In this document: positions 44,737 through 54,913 of the stretch, in pieces
Layout of the letters: each line of letters opens with the position of its first letter
Position numbering within the stretch: position 1 is the stretch's first letter
Notes under the pieces: model-generated
Databases searched by the model: none
What the model saw: only the letters and a program-made list of their open reading frames with translations
Told to the model about the DNA's origin: nothing
NCBI RefSeq assembly: GCF_001713455.1
Contig: NZ_CP016464.1
Location: 2,714,001-2,778,000 of the forward strand
Direction of reading: 5' to 3'
Length of the DNA stretch: 64,000 nt
From: Bosea sp. RAC05
GTDB lineage: Bacteria > Pseudomonadota > Alphaproteobacteria > Rhizobiales > Beijerinckiaceae
Program-made: the position numbers and the translations under genes

Positions 44737-45435
44737 ATGAAACTGACCTGGTACGGCCATTCCGCCTTCCGCGCCGAGATCGACGGTGCGGTCATCCTGA
44801 TCGACCCGTTCTTCACAGGGAACCCGGTCTTCGCGGGCGACGTCGCGGCCGTCTCGACGGGCGTGACCCATATCGTTGTCACCCATGGCCATGGCGATCA
44901 TGTCGGCGACACGCTGGCCATCGCGCAGAGCACGGGCGCCACGGTCATCACCAATTACGACCTCGCCATGCATCTGGCGTCGAAAGGCCTCAAGAGCTTC
45001 CAGCCGGTCAACACCGGCGGCACGATCGATCTCGGTGCCTTCAGCGTGACCTGGGTCCGCGCCGATCACTCGGCCGGCATGGGCGAGGCCGGGGTCTCCG
45101 TGCCGCTCGGCAACGCCAATGGCGCGATCATCAAGGCGAAGGGAGAGAAGACGCTCTGGCACATGGGCGACACCGACATCTTCTCCGACATGGCCCTGAT
45201 CAGCGAGATCCACGGTGTCGAGGCCTGCATCTGCCCGGTCGGCGACCGCTTCACCATGGGCGGCAAGGTCGCGGCGCTGGCGATGACGCGCTTCGTCAAG
45301 CCGAAGCTGGCGATTCCCTGCCATTACGGCACCTTCCCGCTGATCGACGCCAATGCCGACGCCTTCGTCGCAGGACTCGCGGGCAGCGGCATCCAGGCGC
45401 TGGTGCCGACGAAGGGCGAGGCGTTCACGGTCTGA
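44737..45435 (+). CDS. UPF0173 metal-dependent hydrolase (metallo-beta-lactamase fold)
   Basis: 232 residues starting [12 protein letters not shown], the hallmark of UPF0173. Zinc ligands are in [11 protein letters not shown] near residue 50, with WVRADHSAG near 108, HMGDTDIF near 142 and PCHYGTFP near 192. Members are cytosolic metallo-hydrolases of unknown physiological substrate. GGAGCC precedes the ATG. A 350-base repeat-bearing gap follows. Confidence 0.93.
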   Translation: MKLTWYGHSAFRAEIDGAVILIDPFFTGNPVFAGDVAAVSTGVTHIVVTHGHGDHVGDTLAIAQSTGATVITNYDLAMHLASKGLKSFQPVNTGGTIDLGAFSVTWVRADHSAGMGEAGVSVPLGNANGAIIKAKGEKTLWHMGDTDIFSDMALISEIHGVEACICPVGDRFTMGGKVAALAMTRFVKPKLAIPCHYGTFPLIDANADAFVAGLAGSGIQALVPTKGEAFTV

Positions 45436-45468
45436 GGGCGACGACACGGCCAGCAAAACCGCGGGGAA

Positions 45469-45676
45469 CCCTCTCCCGTAGGGAGAGGGCAGGGTGAGGG
45501 GTCGGCCGTTGGACGCTTGGGCCGAGACCTGACCGTTGCCGCCGTCAGGTTGCCGCTTCACGGGTCAAAGGGCCTACACCTCACCCCTGCCCCTCTCACT
45601 GATCTCGGGCTTGCCCGAGATCAGTACTTTGAGTGTCGAAGTCGGGTAGACCCGACTTCGAAGCAGGAGAGGGGTT
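45469..45676. repeat. Composite intergenic palindromic repeat with three perfect hairpins
   Basis: The gap between the metallo-hydrolase and gatC holds no gene. It begins with CCCTCTCCCGTAGGGAGAGGG (9-bp stem) and GGCAGGGTGAGG, which is inverted as CCTCACCCCTGCC about 90 bases later. Beyond this are two further hairpins, 45598-45625 (12-bp stem around CTTG) and 45636-45661 (TCGAAGTCGGG, loop TAGA), and the element closes with GAGAGGGG. It is typical of repeats that flank rhizobial genes, but unlike the GTCATCC family elsewhere in the window. Confidence 0.65.
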
Positions 45677-45785
45677 CTCGCCGTCGCTTCGGGTAAATCA
45701 CGGGCTTCTGTTGCGGGTGCCCGCGGCTGCGCTTATAGCCCTGACAATCATCGGCGCCCGCGCCGCCCCGTCTCAGGAGTCCGCC

Positions 45786-46073
45786 ATGTCGGTCGATCTC
45801 GCCACCGTCAAACGCGTCGCGCATCTGGCGCGCATCGCCGTTCCGGAGGCCGATCTGCCCAAGCTGCAAGGCGAGCTCAACGCGATCCTCGGCTTCGTCG
45901 AGCAGCTCAACGAGGTCGATGTCGAGGGTGTCGAGCCGCTGACCTCGGTCACGCCGATGGCGATGAAGCAGCGGCAGGACGTGGTGACCGACGGCGAGAT
46001 CGCGGCCAAGATCGTCGCGAATGCCCCGGCCGCCGACGACGACTACTTCATGGTGCCCAAGGTCATCGAGTGA
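45786..46073 (+). CDS. gatC: Aspartyl/glutamyl-tRNA amidotransferase subunit C
   Basis: 95-residue small subunit that stabilises GatA in the GatCAB transamidosome, which converts Asp-tRNA(Asn) and Glu-tRNA(Gln). Starts [20 protein letters not shown], with the family's [21 protein letters not shown] core near residue 32-52 and ends YFMVPKVIE. The ATG after CAGGAGTCCGCC was preferred to an upstream frame extension that lies in repeat sequence. gatA follows after a repeat. Confidence 0.95.
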   Translation: MSVDLATVKRVAHLARIAVPEADLPKLQGELNAILGFVEQLNEVDVEGVEPLTSVTPMAMKQRQDVVTDGEIAAKIVANAPAADDDYFMVPKVIE

Positions 46074-46077
46074 CGCC

Positions 46078-46166
46078 CGTCATTGCGAGCGTCAGCAAAG
46101 CAATCCAGAGGACGTCGAGCGCTGCTGCTCCTGGATGGCTTCGTCGCTGCGCTCCTCGCCATGACG
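46078..46166. repeat. Palindromic intergenic repeat between gatC and gatA
   Basis: The ends are CGTCATTGCGAGCG and CGCTCCTCGCCATGACG, with inner arms AAGCAATCCAG and CTGGATGGCTTCG. This 'GTCATTGCGAGCG' type is distinct from the GGATCCAT-containing repeats. It lies inside the gatC-gatA unit and would form a long hairpin in the message. Confidence 0.7.
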
Positions 46167-46200
46167 GTTCCACTGCCTTCACTGAATCCGGATACTGCCC

Positions 46201-47682
46201 GTGACCGATCTCACCCGCCTGACCCTGACCGAAGCCCGCGACGGGCTGAAGGCCAAGAGCTTCTCCTCCACCGAGCTGACGCAGGCCCATATCGCGGCTG
46301 TCGAAAAGGCACGCGCGCTCAACGCCTATGTGCTGGAGACGCCCGAGCACGCGCTGAAGCAGGCGGCCGCCTCCGACGCGAAGCTGGCGAAGGGCGAGGC
46401 CGGCCCGCTCGAAGGCCTGCCGCTCGGCATCAAGGATCTCTTCGCGACGGAAGGGGTGCGCACCACCGCCTGCTCGAAGATCCTCGGCAATTTCGTGCCG
46501 CCCTATGAATCGACCGTCTCGGGCCAGCTCTGGCGCGACGGCGCCGTCATGCTCGGCAAGCTGAACAACGACGAATTCGCCATGGGCTCGTCGAACGAGA
46601 CCTCGGCCTTCGGCAACGTCGTCAATCCCTGGCGGCGGACCGGCTCCGAGACTCCGCTGGTGCCCGGCGGCTCCTCCGGCGGTTCGGCCGCCGCGGTTGC
46701 GGCCGATCTCTGCCTTGCGGCGACCGCGACCGATACCGGCGGCTCGATCCGCCAGCCCGCCGCCTTCACCGGCACGGTCGGCATCAAGCCGACCTATGGC
46801 CGCTGCTCGCGCTGGGGCATCGTCGCCTTCGCCTCCTCGCTCGATCAGGCCGGGCCGATCGGCAAGAGCGTGCGCGACTGCGCCGTGATGCTGCGCTCCA
46901 TGGCCGGCCATGATCCCAAGGACACCACCTGCGTCGACGCCGCCGTGCCAGACTACGAGAAGGCGGTCGGCCGGTCCGTGAAGGGCATGAAGATCGGCAT
47001 CCCCCGGGAGTACCGGCTGGACGGGCTCAACGCCGAGATCGACGCGCTCTGGCAGCAGGGCATCGACTGGCTCAAGAGCGCCGGCGCCGAGATCGTCGAG
47101 ATCTCGCTGCCCCACACCAAATACGCGCTCCCGGCCTATTACATCGTCGCCCCGGCCGAAGCCTCGTCCAACCTCGCCCGCTATGACGGCGTCCGCTACG
47201 GCCTGCGTGAGCAGGGCAAGGACATCGTCGAGATGTACGAGAAGACCCGCGCGGCCGGCTTCGGCACCGAGGTCAAGCGCCGCATCATGATCGGCACCTA
47301 TGTCCTCTCGGCCGGCTATTACGACGCCTATTATGTCCGCGCCCAGAAGGTCCGGACCCTGATCAAGCGCGACTTCGACGAGGCCTATGCGGCCGGCATC
47401 GACGCTGTTTTGACTCCGGCCACGCCATCCGCGGCGTTCGGCATCGGCGAGAAGGGCTCGGCCGATCCCGTCGAGATGTATCTCAACGACATCTTCACGG
47501 TGACGGTGAACATGGCCGGCCTGCCCGGCCTCGCCGTGCCGGCGGGGCTGGACAGCCAGGGCCTGCCGCTCGGCCTGCAGCTGATCGGCCGCCCCTTCGA
47601 CGAGGAGACGCTGTTTGCGCTGGGGGAGGTGATCGAGCAGGCGGCGGGCCGTTTCCCGGTCTCCGGGCGCTGGTGGGCCTGA
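46201..47682 (+). CDS. gatA: Aspartyl/glutamyl-tRNA amidotransferase subunit A
   Basis: Amidase-signature glutaminase subunit, 493 residues, GTG start. The Ser-cisSer-Lys triad is complete: Lys in [13 protein letters not shown] near residue 79, Ser in [12 protein letters not shown] near 160, and the nucleophile Ser in [11 protein letters not shown] near 178. The [14 protein letters not shown] segment near 123 is specific to GatA. It supplies ammonia to GatB. gatB lies about 7 kb downstream, after unrelated genes. Confidence 0.96.
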   Translation: MTDLTRLTLTEARDGLKAKSFSSTELTQAHIAAVEKARALNAYVLETPEHALKQAAASDAKLAKGEAGPLEGLPLGIKDLFATEGVRTTACSKILGNFVPPYESTVSGQLWRDGAVMLGKLNNDEFAMGSSNETSAFGNVVNPWRRTGSETPLVPGGSSGGSAAAVAADLCLAATATDTGGSIRQPAAFTGTVGIKPTYGRCSRWGIVAFASSLDQAGPIGKSVRDCAVMLRSMAGHDPKDTTCVDAAVPDYEKAVGRSVKGMKIGIPREYRLDGLNAEIDALWQQGIDWLKSAGAEIVEISLPHTKYALPAYYIVAPAEASSNLARYDGVRYGLREQGKDIVEMYEKTRAAGFGTEVKRRIMIGTYVLSAGYYDAYYVRAQKVRTLIKRDFDEAYAAGIDAVLTPATPSAAFGIGEKGSADPVEMYLNDIFTVTVNMAGLPGLAVPAGLDSQGLPLGLQLIGRPFDEETLFALGEVIEQAAGRFPVSGRWWA

Positions 47683-47836
47683 ACCGACGCGAAACGGTCA
47701 TTTGACAGCCCGGCGCAATCTGAGTCAGATCGGATAACGTTGGGGGGAGCGTGTCAAAGCCAGGGCTGTGGCAGGGATGCCGCTGCCGTGAGGCCGTGAC
47801 GGACGAGCTCCAGCGCTCTTGCCTGGAGACCCCCCC

Positions 47837-48325
47837 TTGGCCGCACCGCTCCATCCCGCCGCTCCGCACCACCTGCCACCCTTCATCACCGCGCCGAACG
47901 AGACCGACGCGATGATGGTCCTGGCGGCCGTCATCATCATCGGCTCGGTGCTGGGCTTCGGGCTGCTGTTCCTGCGCCTGCACACGCTGCCGGAGCGGAT
48001 GGCGCACAAGGCGCACAAGCTGCAGTTCGAGATCGTCGCGGTGCTCGGGCTGCTGGCGCTGTTCACCCATATCCACCTGTTCTGGGTTGCGGGCCTGCTG
48101 CTCGCCCTGATCGAGATTCCCGACGTCTGGAACCCGCTGCGCCGCATGGCCGGGGCGCTCGACAAGATCGCGGGCATCCCGCCCGAGCGGGACGAGGACG
48201 AGCCCGCGCCAGCCGCGAAGGGCGCAGGCGATCCGCCGCCTGCAGCAACCGCGTCACCCGCCACCACGAGCCAGCCTGCCGCCGCCGTGCGCACCGCCCA
48301 GCAGGAGGCGCCGGCCCATGGTTGA
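47837..48325 (+). CDS. Inner-membrane protein upstream of an HlyD protein (YiaW-like arrangement)
   Basis: About 162 residues with two hydrophobic helices at roughly residues 28-48 and 68-92 and a Pro/Ala-rich cytoplasmic or periplasmic tail from about residue 115. A TTG with CTGGAGAC just before it is the likeliest start; an upstream TTG or an internal ATG are alternatives. It overlaps the HlyD gene by eight bases. E. coli has a similar pair, YiaW (DUF3302) and YiaV, so it may be the same module, but I infer this from gene order and size. Confidence 0.72.
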   Translation: MAAPLHPAAPHHLPPFITAPNETDAMMVLAAVIIIGSVLGFGLLFLRLHTLPERMAHKAHKLQFEIVAVLGLLALFTHIHLFWVAGLLLALIEIPDVWNPLRRMAGALDKIAGIPPERDEDEPAPAAKGAGDPPPAATASPATTSQPAAAVRTAQQEAPAHG

Positions 48326-49550
48326 GATCCTGATCTGCTCGCTTCTGACGATCCTGCCGGACTATCTCTACCGCCGCTATGGCCAGGGAAAGCGCTTCGG
48401 CCACGAGATCACGCTGTATTCGGTCTGGTTCGAGCTGCGCTGGGGCATCATCGGCTGCCTGATGCTCACCGTCTCGCTGATCACGGTGATCTTCTACAAC
48501 CATCCCTCGACCACCAACGCGACGCTGTTCTTCCGCACCGTGCCGATCGTGCCCGAGAGCGGCGGGCGCGTCGCCGAGATCTATGTCCGCCAGGGCGGCA
48601 AGGTCGGCCAGGGCGAGCCGATCTTCCGGCTCGACGATGCCAAGCAGCAGGCTGCGGTCGAGACGGCCCGCCGCAAGGTCGGCGAGGTCGAGGCGGCACT
48701 CGCCGTGGCCAAGGTCGACATCCTCGCCAACGAGGCCAAGATCCAGGAGGCGCGCAGCTCGCTCCAGCTCGCCCTCGACGAACTGCGGACGAAGCAGGAG
48801 CTCAAGCGCCGCAATGACGACATCGTCGCCGCCCGCGAGATCGAGCGGCTCGAGAACGTCGTCCAGGGGCGCGAGGCGACGGTTGCGGCCGCCACCGCCT
48901 CGCGCGAGGCCGCCCAGGCGCGCATCGCCGCGCTGCTGCCGGCCGAGAAGGCGAGCGCCGAGGCCGCGCTCGCCCAGGCCGAGGTCGATCTGGCCAAGAC
49001 CGTGGTGCGCGCCGGTGTCGCCGGCCACATCGAGCAGTTCGCCCTGCAGGTCGGCGACCTCGTCAATCCCTTCATGCGCTCGGCCGGCGTCCTGATCCCC
49101 GCCACCGCCGGCCGCAAGGCGCTGCAGGCCGGCTTCAGCCAGCTCGAGGCGCAGGTGCTCAAGGTCGGCATGGCCGCGGAGGTCGCCTGCATCTCGAAGC
49201 CGTGGACGATCATTCCGATGGTCATCACCGACGTGCAGGAATTCATCGCGGCGGGACAGTTCCGGACCGGCGACCAGCTCATGGACGCCCAGCAGATCCA
49301 GCGGCCGGGCACCGTGCTCGTCTTCCTCGAGCCGCTCTACGAGGGCGGGCTGGACGGCGTCTTCCCCGGCTCGAGCTGTGTCGCAAACGCCTATTCCAGC
49401 AATCACGAGCTGATCGCTTCGGGCAAGGTCGGCACCTTCAAGAGCCTGGCGCTGCACGTCGTCGACGCCACAGGCGTCGTCCACGCCGTGATGCTGCGCA
49501 TCCAGGCGCTGCTGCTGCCGGTCAAGATGCTGGTGCTCAGCGGGCACTGA
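48318..49550 (+). CDS. HlyD/EmrA-family membrane fusion protein (YiaV-like)
   Basis: Periplasmic adaptor of 410 residues. A hydrophobic helix at about residues 36-57 (WGIIGCLMLTVSLITVIFY) anchors it in the inner membrane. The biotinyl-lipoyl half-domains are VPESGGRVAEIYVRQGGKVGQGEPIFRLDD near residue 77-106 (given by position) and VRAGVAGHIEQFALQVGD near 230. Between them lies a coiled coil of about residues 110-225. No outer-membrane factor or ABC/MFS partner is adjacent, as with YiaV. Translationally coupled to the upstream membrane protein. Confidence 0.88.
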   Translation: MVEILICSLLTILPDYLYRRYGQGKRFGHEITLYSVWFELRWGIIGCLMLTVSLITVIFYNHPSTTNATLFFRTVPIVPESGGRVAEIYVRQGGKVGQGEPIFRLDDAKQQAAVETARRKVGEVEAALAVAKVDILANEAKIQEARSSLQLALDELRTKQELKRRNDDIVAAREIERLENVVQGREATVAAATASREAAQARIAALLPAEKASAEAALAQAEVDLAKTVVRAGVAGHIEQFALQVGDLVNPFMRSAGVLIPATAGRKALQAGFSQLEAQVLKVGMAAEVACISKPWTIIPMVITDVQEFIAAGQFRTGDQLMDAQQIQRPGTVLVFLEPLYEGGLDGVFPGSSCVANAYSSNHELIASGKVGTFKSLALHVVDATGVVHAVMLRIQALLLPVKMLVLSGH

Positions 49551-49598
49551 CAGGGGCGTGGCCCAGGGTGCCTGATGGGGTTGGGTGAGGACAACCAC

Positions 49599-49620
49599 GC
49601 CGTCATCCCGGGATGACGGC
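49599..49620. repeat. 22-bp perfect palindrome, a core-less copy of the GTCATCC repeat
   Basis: GCCGTCATCCC joined directly to its complement GGGATGACGGC. These are the outer ends of the repeats at 5924, 56562 and 59856 with the internal 80-odd bases missing. It lies between the stops of the convergent HlyD and glycine-rich-domain genes. Confidence 0.75.
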
Positions 49621-49647
49621 CGTTTGTCCGCTCGGGATCACCGAACG

Positions 49648-50352
49648 CTAATCCCCGCCGCCTCCACCGCAGCTACCGCCGTCACCGCCGCCATCGCTTG
49701 ATCCGCTGTCGGAACGGCCGCTATCGCCCATCCCGTCCGTTCCGCCGTCATAGGACGAACTGGAGAAATCTCCGCCGCATTGCGTGCCGGCGTCGCCGTG
49801 GCGGCGAAGCTGCGCGCAATCGGGCTCGTAGCGATAGCCGCCGGGGATGTTCAGCTTGGTGTCGAGCGCAAACAGCAGCGGGAGGCGTGTCGGCTTGACC
49901 GGGTTGATGCCGTCGAGCCGGCAGCACTGCAGCCAGACCCGACGAAGCCCGGCATTGTCCCGTTTGCGCCCCGGCGCGAGGGCGACGGCCGGCGTGTGGT
50001 GGAGGAATCCGCCGAAGGCCTCCTGGCAGAACGCCTGATAGGCTCGGGTGTAGAGGATGAACTCGTGCCAAAGGTCGTCGGCGACTTGCGAGGGCATCGC
50101 GACATAGGCGCGGCCGCTGTTGAGATAGGCCAGGAAGAACTGCCGCAGGCCCTGTGCGACCAGCGCGCTGTCCTTGCGGGTGAAGCCGCGATGATGGCCG
50201 GCGAGCTTGTCGAGCAGCCCAGGCGGCCATTCATAGGTTCTGATGAACTCGGCGCGCTGCAGGCGGCGATAGCTCGGCCAGAACAGGGCGCCGGCTATCA
50301 GGAGGGTCGCCAGCGGTATCGCGACCAGGCCGAGTATCCATGGAACCATCAT
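49648..50352 (-). CDS. Glycine-rich domain-containing (GRDP-like) membrane-anchored protein
   Basis: 234 residues. One N-terminal membrane helix (PWILGLVAIPLATLLIAGALF, residues 4-24 by position) is followed by the GRDP-type helical domain, recognisable from VADDLWHEFILYTRAYQAFC near residue 90 and FLHHTPAVAL near 116. The C-terminal 45 residues are almost only Gly, Ser and Asp with one Cys, a low-complexity tail. Function in bacteria unknown. The start ATG pair follows a modest CGGGGGCAG site. Upstream in-frame sequence lies in the RND gene and is not used. Confidence 0.78.
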   Translation of the reverse strand: MMVPWILGLVAIPLATLLIAGALFWPSYRRLQRAEFIRTYEWPPGLLDKLAGHHRGFTRKDSALVAQGLRQFFLAYLNSGRAYVAMPSQVADDLWHEFILYTRAYQAFCQEAFGGFLHHTPAVALAPGRKRDNAGLRRVWLQCCRLDGINPVKPTRLPLLFALDTKLNIPGGYRYEPDCAQLRRHGDAGTQCGGDFSSSSYDGGTDGMGDSGRSDSGSSDGGGDGGSCGGGGGD

Positions 50353-50393
50353 CTGCCCCCGTCGCGGTGGAATCCGGGACGGGGGCGATCTGA

Positions 50394-53300
50394 TCACGGG
50401 TGAGCGGCGGATGCATCCCCATGCGGCGGTTCTGTGCGCTTTGTCTTGCGCAGATCCGCCAGCCAGCGGACGACGACATAGAAAACCGGGGTGAAGATCA
50501 GCCCGAAGATCGTCACGCCGAGCATGCCGGAAAACACCGCCACACCCATCGCCTGGCGCATCTCCGCGCCGGCGCCGGTCGAGATCGTCAGCGGCAGCAC
50601 GCCGAGGATGAAGGCGAGCGAGGTCATCAGGATCGGCCGCAACCGGGTCCGCGCCGCCGCGATCGCCGCATCGCGCCGGTTCATGCCCTCGTCCTCCGCC
50701 TGCTTGGCGAATTCGACGATCAGGATCGCATTCTTGGCGGCGAGGCCGACCAGCACGACGAGGCCGATATCGACGAGGATGTTGCGGTCGAGCCCGGCAT
50801 AGTTGACCCCGAACATCGCTGCGAGAATGCACATCGGCACGATCAGGATGACCGCGAGCGGCAGCATCCAGCTCTCGTACAGCGCCGCCAGCAGCAGGAA
50901 GACGAAGACGACCGCCAGCCCGAAGGCGATGATGGCGGTGTTGCCCGCGAGCTTCTCCTGCAGCGCGATCTCGGTCCATTCGAAGCCGAAGCCCGAGGGC
51001 AGGCGCTCGGCCGCGATCTTCTCGATCGCCGCGATGCCCTGTCCGGTCGAGAAACCGCGCGCCATCGAGAGCTGCACCTCGGCGGCCGGATAGAGGTTGT
51101 AGCGCGGCACGCGATAGGCGCCGGTCGTGTCCGAGAAGGAGGCGACCGAGCCGATCGGCACCATCTCGCCGTCGGTGTTGCGGGTCTTCAGGTTGGCGAC
51201 GTCGCTCAGATCGAGCCGGAACGGATTGTCGGCCTGCGCCGTCACCCGGTAGGTGCGCCCGAGCAGGTTGAAGTCGTTGATATAGGCCGAGCCCATGAAG
51301 ACCGAGAGCGTCTCGAAGACGCGGGTGATGGGCACGCCCAGCATCTCGGCCTTGGTGCGGTCGATGTCGGCGAAGACCTGCGGCGTCTTGGTCGAGAACA
51401 GGGTGAAGGGCTGCTGGATACCCGGCACCTGCGCCGCCGAGCCGGCGACGACCCAGGTCGCGCCCTCGAGCGCAGGCAGGCCGCGGCCCGAACGGTCCTG
51501 GACATAGCCCTTGAGGCCGCCGCCGGTGCCGATGCCCGGCACGGCCGGGGCGGGATCACCAGGGCGAAGGCCTCGTTGATCGCGAACATCTGCCGGCGCA
51601 GGTCGGCGAGGATGCCGTCCGAGGTCAGCTTGAGCTTCTGGCGCTCATCGAACGACGACAGGGTCACGAAGATGACGCCGGTATTGGGCGCGATCGTGAA
51701 GGTGGCGCCGTCGAGCCCGGCGAAGGCGACCGCATGGGCGACGCCCGGTCGCGACAGCACGACGTCGGTCGCCTTGCGGATGACCGCATCGGTGCGCGGC
51801 AGCGACGAGCCGGGCGGCAGCTGGAAGGCGACGATGAAATAGCCGCGGTCGAGCTGCGGCACGAGGCCGGTCGGCGTCACCGACAGCCGATTGACCGTCA
51901 GAGCGATCAGCCCGGCATAGAAGACGAGCAGCAGCACGGCAAAGCGGATCAGCCGCGAGGTCAGCGCGCCGTAGTTGCGCGAGAGCCAGTCGAAGCCGGC
52001 GTTGAAGTAGCGGAAGAAGCCGCGGACGGGGGCGCCGATCGTGTAGAGGAAGCCGTGCTTCTGGCCCTCGTCATGGCCGTGCGGCTTCAGCAGCAGCGCC
52101 GCCATCGCCGGCGACAGCGTCAGCGAGACGAAGCAGGAGATCGCCGTCGAGGCCGCGATGGTCACGGCGAACTGCTGGTAGAAGGTGCCCTGCAGCCCGC
52201 TGATGAAGGCGGTCGGGATGAACACGGCGCAGAGCACGAGCGCGATGGCGAGCAGCGCGCCACCGACCTCGTCCATGGTCTTGTGCGCGGCCTCCTTGGC
52301 GCTCATCCCCTCGGCGAGATAGCGCTCGACATTTTCCACCACGACGATCGCGTCGTCGACGACGATGCCGATGGCGAGCACCAGCGCGAGCAGCGAGATC
52401 GTGTTGAAGGAAATGCCGACCGCGCTCATCACCAGAAACGTGCCGACGAGCGAGACGGGGATCGCGATGATCGGGATGATCGCCGCGCGCCAGGTCTGCA
52501 GGAACAGGATGACGACCACGACGACGAGCGCCACGGCTTCCACCAGCGTGTGGATGACCGCGCTGACCGATTCGCCGATGAACTCGGTCGGGTTGTAGAT
52601 GATGCGGTGCTCGACGCCGGAGGGGAACTGCTTGGCCATGTCGTTCATGGTCTTGATCAGCGTCTCGGCGGTCGCGAGCGCGTTCGAGCCCGGACGCTGG
52701 AAGATGCCGATGGCCACCGCGTTCTTGTTATCGAGATAGGCGTTGGTGGTGTAATCCTGCGAGCCGAGCTCGACGCGCGCGATATCGCGGATGCGGATCG
52801 TGCCGCCATTGGCGTCCGATCGCACGACGATGTTCTCGAATTCGGCGATGTCGGTGAGACGACCGAGCGTGTTGACCGAGAGCTGGAAGGCGCCGCCCTG
52901 CGTCGCCGGCGGCTGGTTGATGGCGCCGGCCGCGACCTGGACGTTGGCCGCGCGCAGCGCCGCGACGACGTCGCCCGCGGTCAGGTTGCGCGAGGCGACC
53001 TTGGCCGGGTCGAGCCAGATGCGCATCGAGAAGTCGCGCGCGCCGAAGACCTGGACGTTGCCGACGCCGTCGATACGGGTCAGCACGTCCTTCACATAGA
53101 GCGTCGCGTAGTTGGAGACGTACTGGGCGTCGCGCGAGCCGTCCGGCGAGATCATGTTGATGACCATCATCAGATCGGGCGAGGCCTTGCGCGTCTGGAT
53201 GCCCAGCGCGCGCACATCCGCCGGCAGCCGGGCCTCGGCGGCGGCGACGCGGTTCTGCACCAGCACCTGCGCCTGGTCGATGTCGACGCCGGCCTTGAAC

Positions 53301-53587
53301 ACGACGTTGATCGTGACGCGCCCGTCGCCGGTCGACTGCGACGAGATGTAGAGCATGTCGTCGACGCCGTTGACCTCCTGCTCGATCGGCGTCGCCACCG
53401 TGGCGGCGACGACCTCGGCCGAGGCGCCGGGATAGGTCGCGGTGATCGAGACCGTCGGCGGCGCGATCTCGGGATACTCCGCGATCGGCAGGCCGCGCTG
53501 GGCGATGGCGCCGGCGATCGTCAGCAGCACCGAGAGCACGGTGGCGAAGATCGGCCGGTCAATGAAGAAATGGGCAAAACGGAACAT
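50394..53587 (-). pseudogene. RND efflux pump inner-membrane permease (HAE-1/AcrB type) with a one-base frameshift
   Basis: Proton-driven multidrug exporter subunit, about 1064 residues when repaired, normal for AcrB-like pumps. It starts MFRFAHFFIDRPIFATVLSV, typical HAE-1. The proton-relay Asp pair is in LAIGIVVDDAIVVVENVERY near residue 408; the matching Lys is in GLAAKNAILIVEFAKQ in the C-terminal half. Near 51547-51551 (codon about 680) one base is missing in a C run: the frame reads VIPPRPCR where VIPPPAVPG is expected, and the remaining 385 residues continue in another frame. Either an assembly error in a G/C run or a real inactivation. The adaptor gene is 68 bases upstream. No outer-membrane factor or TetR gene is adjacent. 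Confidence 0.88.
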
Positions 53588-53655
53588 GAAAAGGGTCCTG
53601 GCCTGGCGTCAGGGCAGGCGGCCGGCGGCCGCCCGGGGCTGGTTCGAGGCGCGGT

Positions 53656-54828
53656 TCAGTTGCTGCCGTTGGGCTTGATCTCGCCCGGCTGCGGCGTGAC
53701 GGTCGCGCCGGGGCGCACCATCGGGTTGGCGAAGCCGCCGATGACGACCTTGTCCTCCGGCGAAAGCCCGGTGCGGATGACGCGCAGTCCCCGGGTGATC
53801 TGGCCCAGAACAACCGGCTTGGGCACGATCTTGTTCTCGGGCCCCACCGTCAGGACGATCTTGCTGGCCTGGTCGGAGACGATCACGCTGTCGGGCACCA
53901 GCAGGGCGTCGCCCTCGCCGGCGAAGACGCGCAGCCGGCCGAAGGTGCCCGGCGTCAGGAACTGGTCGGCGTTGGGGAACACGACGCGGCCGCGGATCGT
54001 GCCCGAGCGTGCGTTCAGCGTGTTGTCGACGAAGTCGATCCGGCCGCGGCGCTTCCACTCCTGCTCGTCCGACAGGCGCACCTCGGCGACGATGCCGGCC
54101 TCGCGCGAGGCCGTCGTCCGCAGGTCGCTGGCGCGGCGCTGCCAGCGCAGGTAATCGGCTTCCGACGCGTCGAAGGTGAAGTAGATCGGATCGACCGCGA
54201 CGATCGTCGTCAGCAACGTCGCGCCGGACTGGCCGCCCGCGATCAGATTGCCCGGGTCGACGCGGCGGTTCGAGATGCGGCCCGCCAGCGGCGCGCGCAC
54301 CTCGGTCCATTCGAGATTGAGCTCGGCTGTCTTCAGATTGGCTTCCGCCCCCTGCTGGGAGCCGATGGCGCTGTTGAGGTTGGCGCGGCGCTGGTCGACG
54401 TCGCGGGCCGTGATGGTGCGGTTCTGGGTCAGGCCCTCGGCGCGTTCGACCTCGTTCTGGGCGAGCTCGACCTGGGCCTTGGCGCGCGCCACCTCGGCGC
54501 GGGCGGCATCGACCGAGAGCCGGTAGGGGCGGGGATCGATGGTGAAGAGCAGGTCGCCCTTCTTCACTAGGTCGCCGTCCTTGAAGTGGATCGAGTCGAG
54601 GAAGCCGGAGACGCGGGCGCGCACCTCGACCTGCTCGCTGGCCTCGAAGCGGCCGGTGAACTCGTCCCAGTTGGTGACGCGCTGGGCTAGCGGCGCCGAG
54701 ACCTGCACCGGCGGCGCGGGCGGCGGCCCGCCCTGGGCGCGGGCCTCGCCGAGGCCGAAGGCGACGGAAGCCAGCAGGCACGCGGCCGAATAGGTCAGCG
54801 ATATCGGCGCCGAGCGGCGATGTGACAT
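53656..54828 (-). CDS. RND efflux periplasmic adaptor (membrane fusion protein)
   Basis: 390 residues with a signal peptide (to about residue 31, GEARA before QGG). A barrel-sandwich/lipoyl domain includes VRARVSGFLDSIHFKDGDLVKKGDLLFTID at residues 69-98 (by position), a helical hairpin spans 105-165, and the second lipoyl half is EVRAPLAGRISNRRVDPGN near 176. The residue after the presumed cleavage site is not Cys, so it is not lipid-anchored. It would bridge the RND permease to an outer-membrane channel encoded elsewhere. First gene of the two-gene pump unit. Confidence 0.93.
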   Translation of the reverse strand: MSHRRSAPISLTYSAACLLASVAFGLGEARAQGGPPPAPPVQVSAPLAQRVTNWDEFTGRFEASEQVEVRARVSGFLDSIHFKDGDLVKKGDLLFTIDPRPYRLSVDAARAEVARAKAQVELAQNEVERAEGLTQNRTITARDVDQRRANLNSAIGSQQGAEANLKTAELNLEWTEVRAPLAGRISNRRVDPGNLIAGGQSGATLLTTIVAVDPIYFTFDASEADYLRWQRRASDLRTTASREAGIVAEVRLSDEQEWKRRGRIDFVDNTLNARSGTIRGRVVFPNADQFLTPGTFGRLRVFAGEGDALLVPDSVIVSDQASKIVLTVGPENKIVPKPVVLGQITRGLRVIRTGLSPEDKVVIGGFANPMVRPGATVTPQPGEIKPNGSN

Positions 54829-54884
54829 GGTAGAGCTCCGGATGGTGCGGCCGGCACAACCTGAGGGTTTCCGGCCTTTGCCGC

Positions 54885-54913
54885 TACAAGGGGAGCGGAC
54901 TGACGATTGTCAA
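54885..54913 (-). promoter_or_regulatory. Candidate promoter of the RND efflux unit
   Basis: A perfect -35 hexamer TTGACA on the minus strand, with weak -10 candidates 17 to 19 bases on (CTTGTA or TGTAGC). It points to the adaptor ATG about 60 bases away. Confidence 0.3.
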
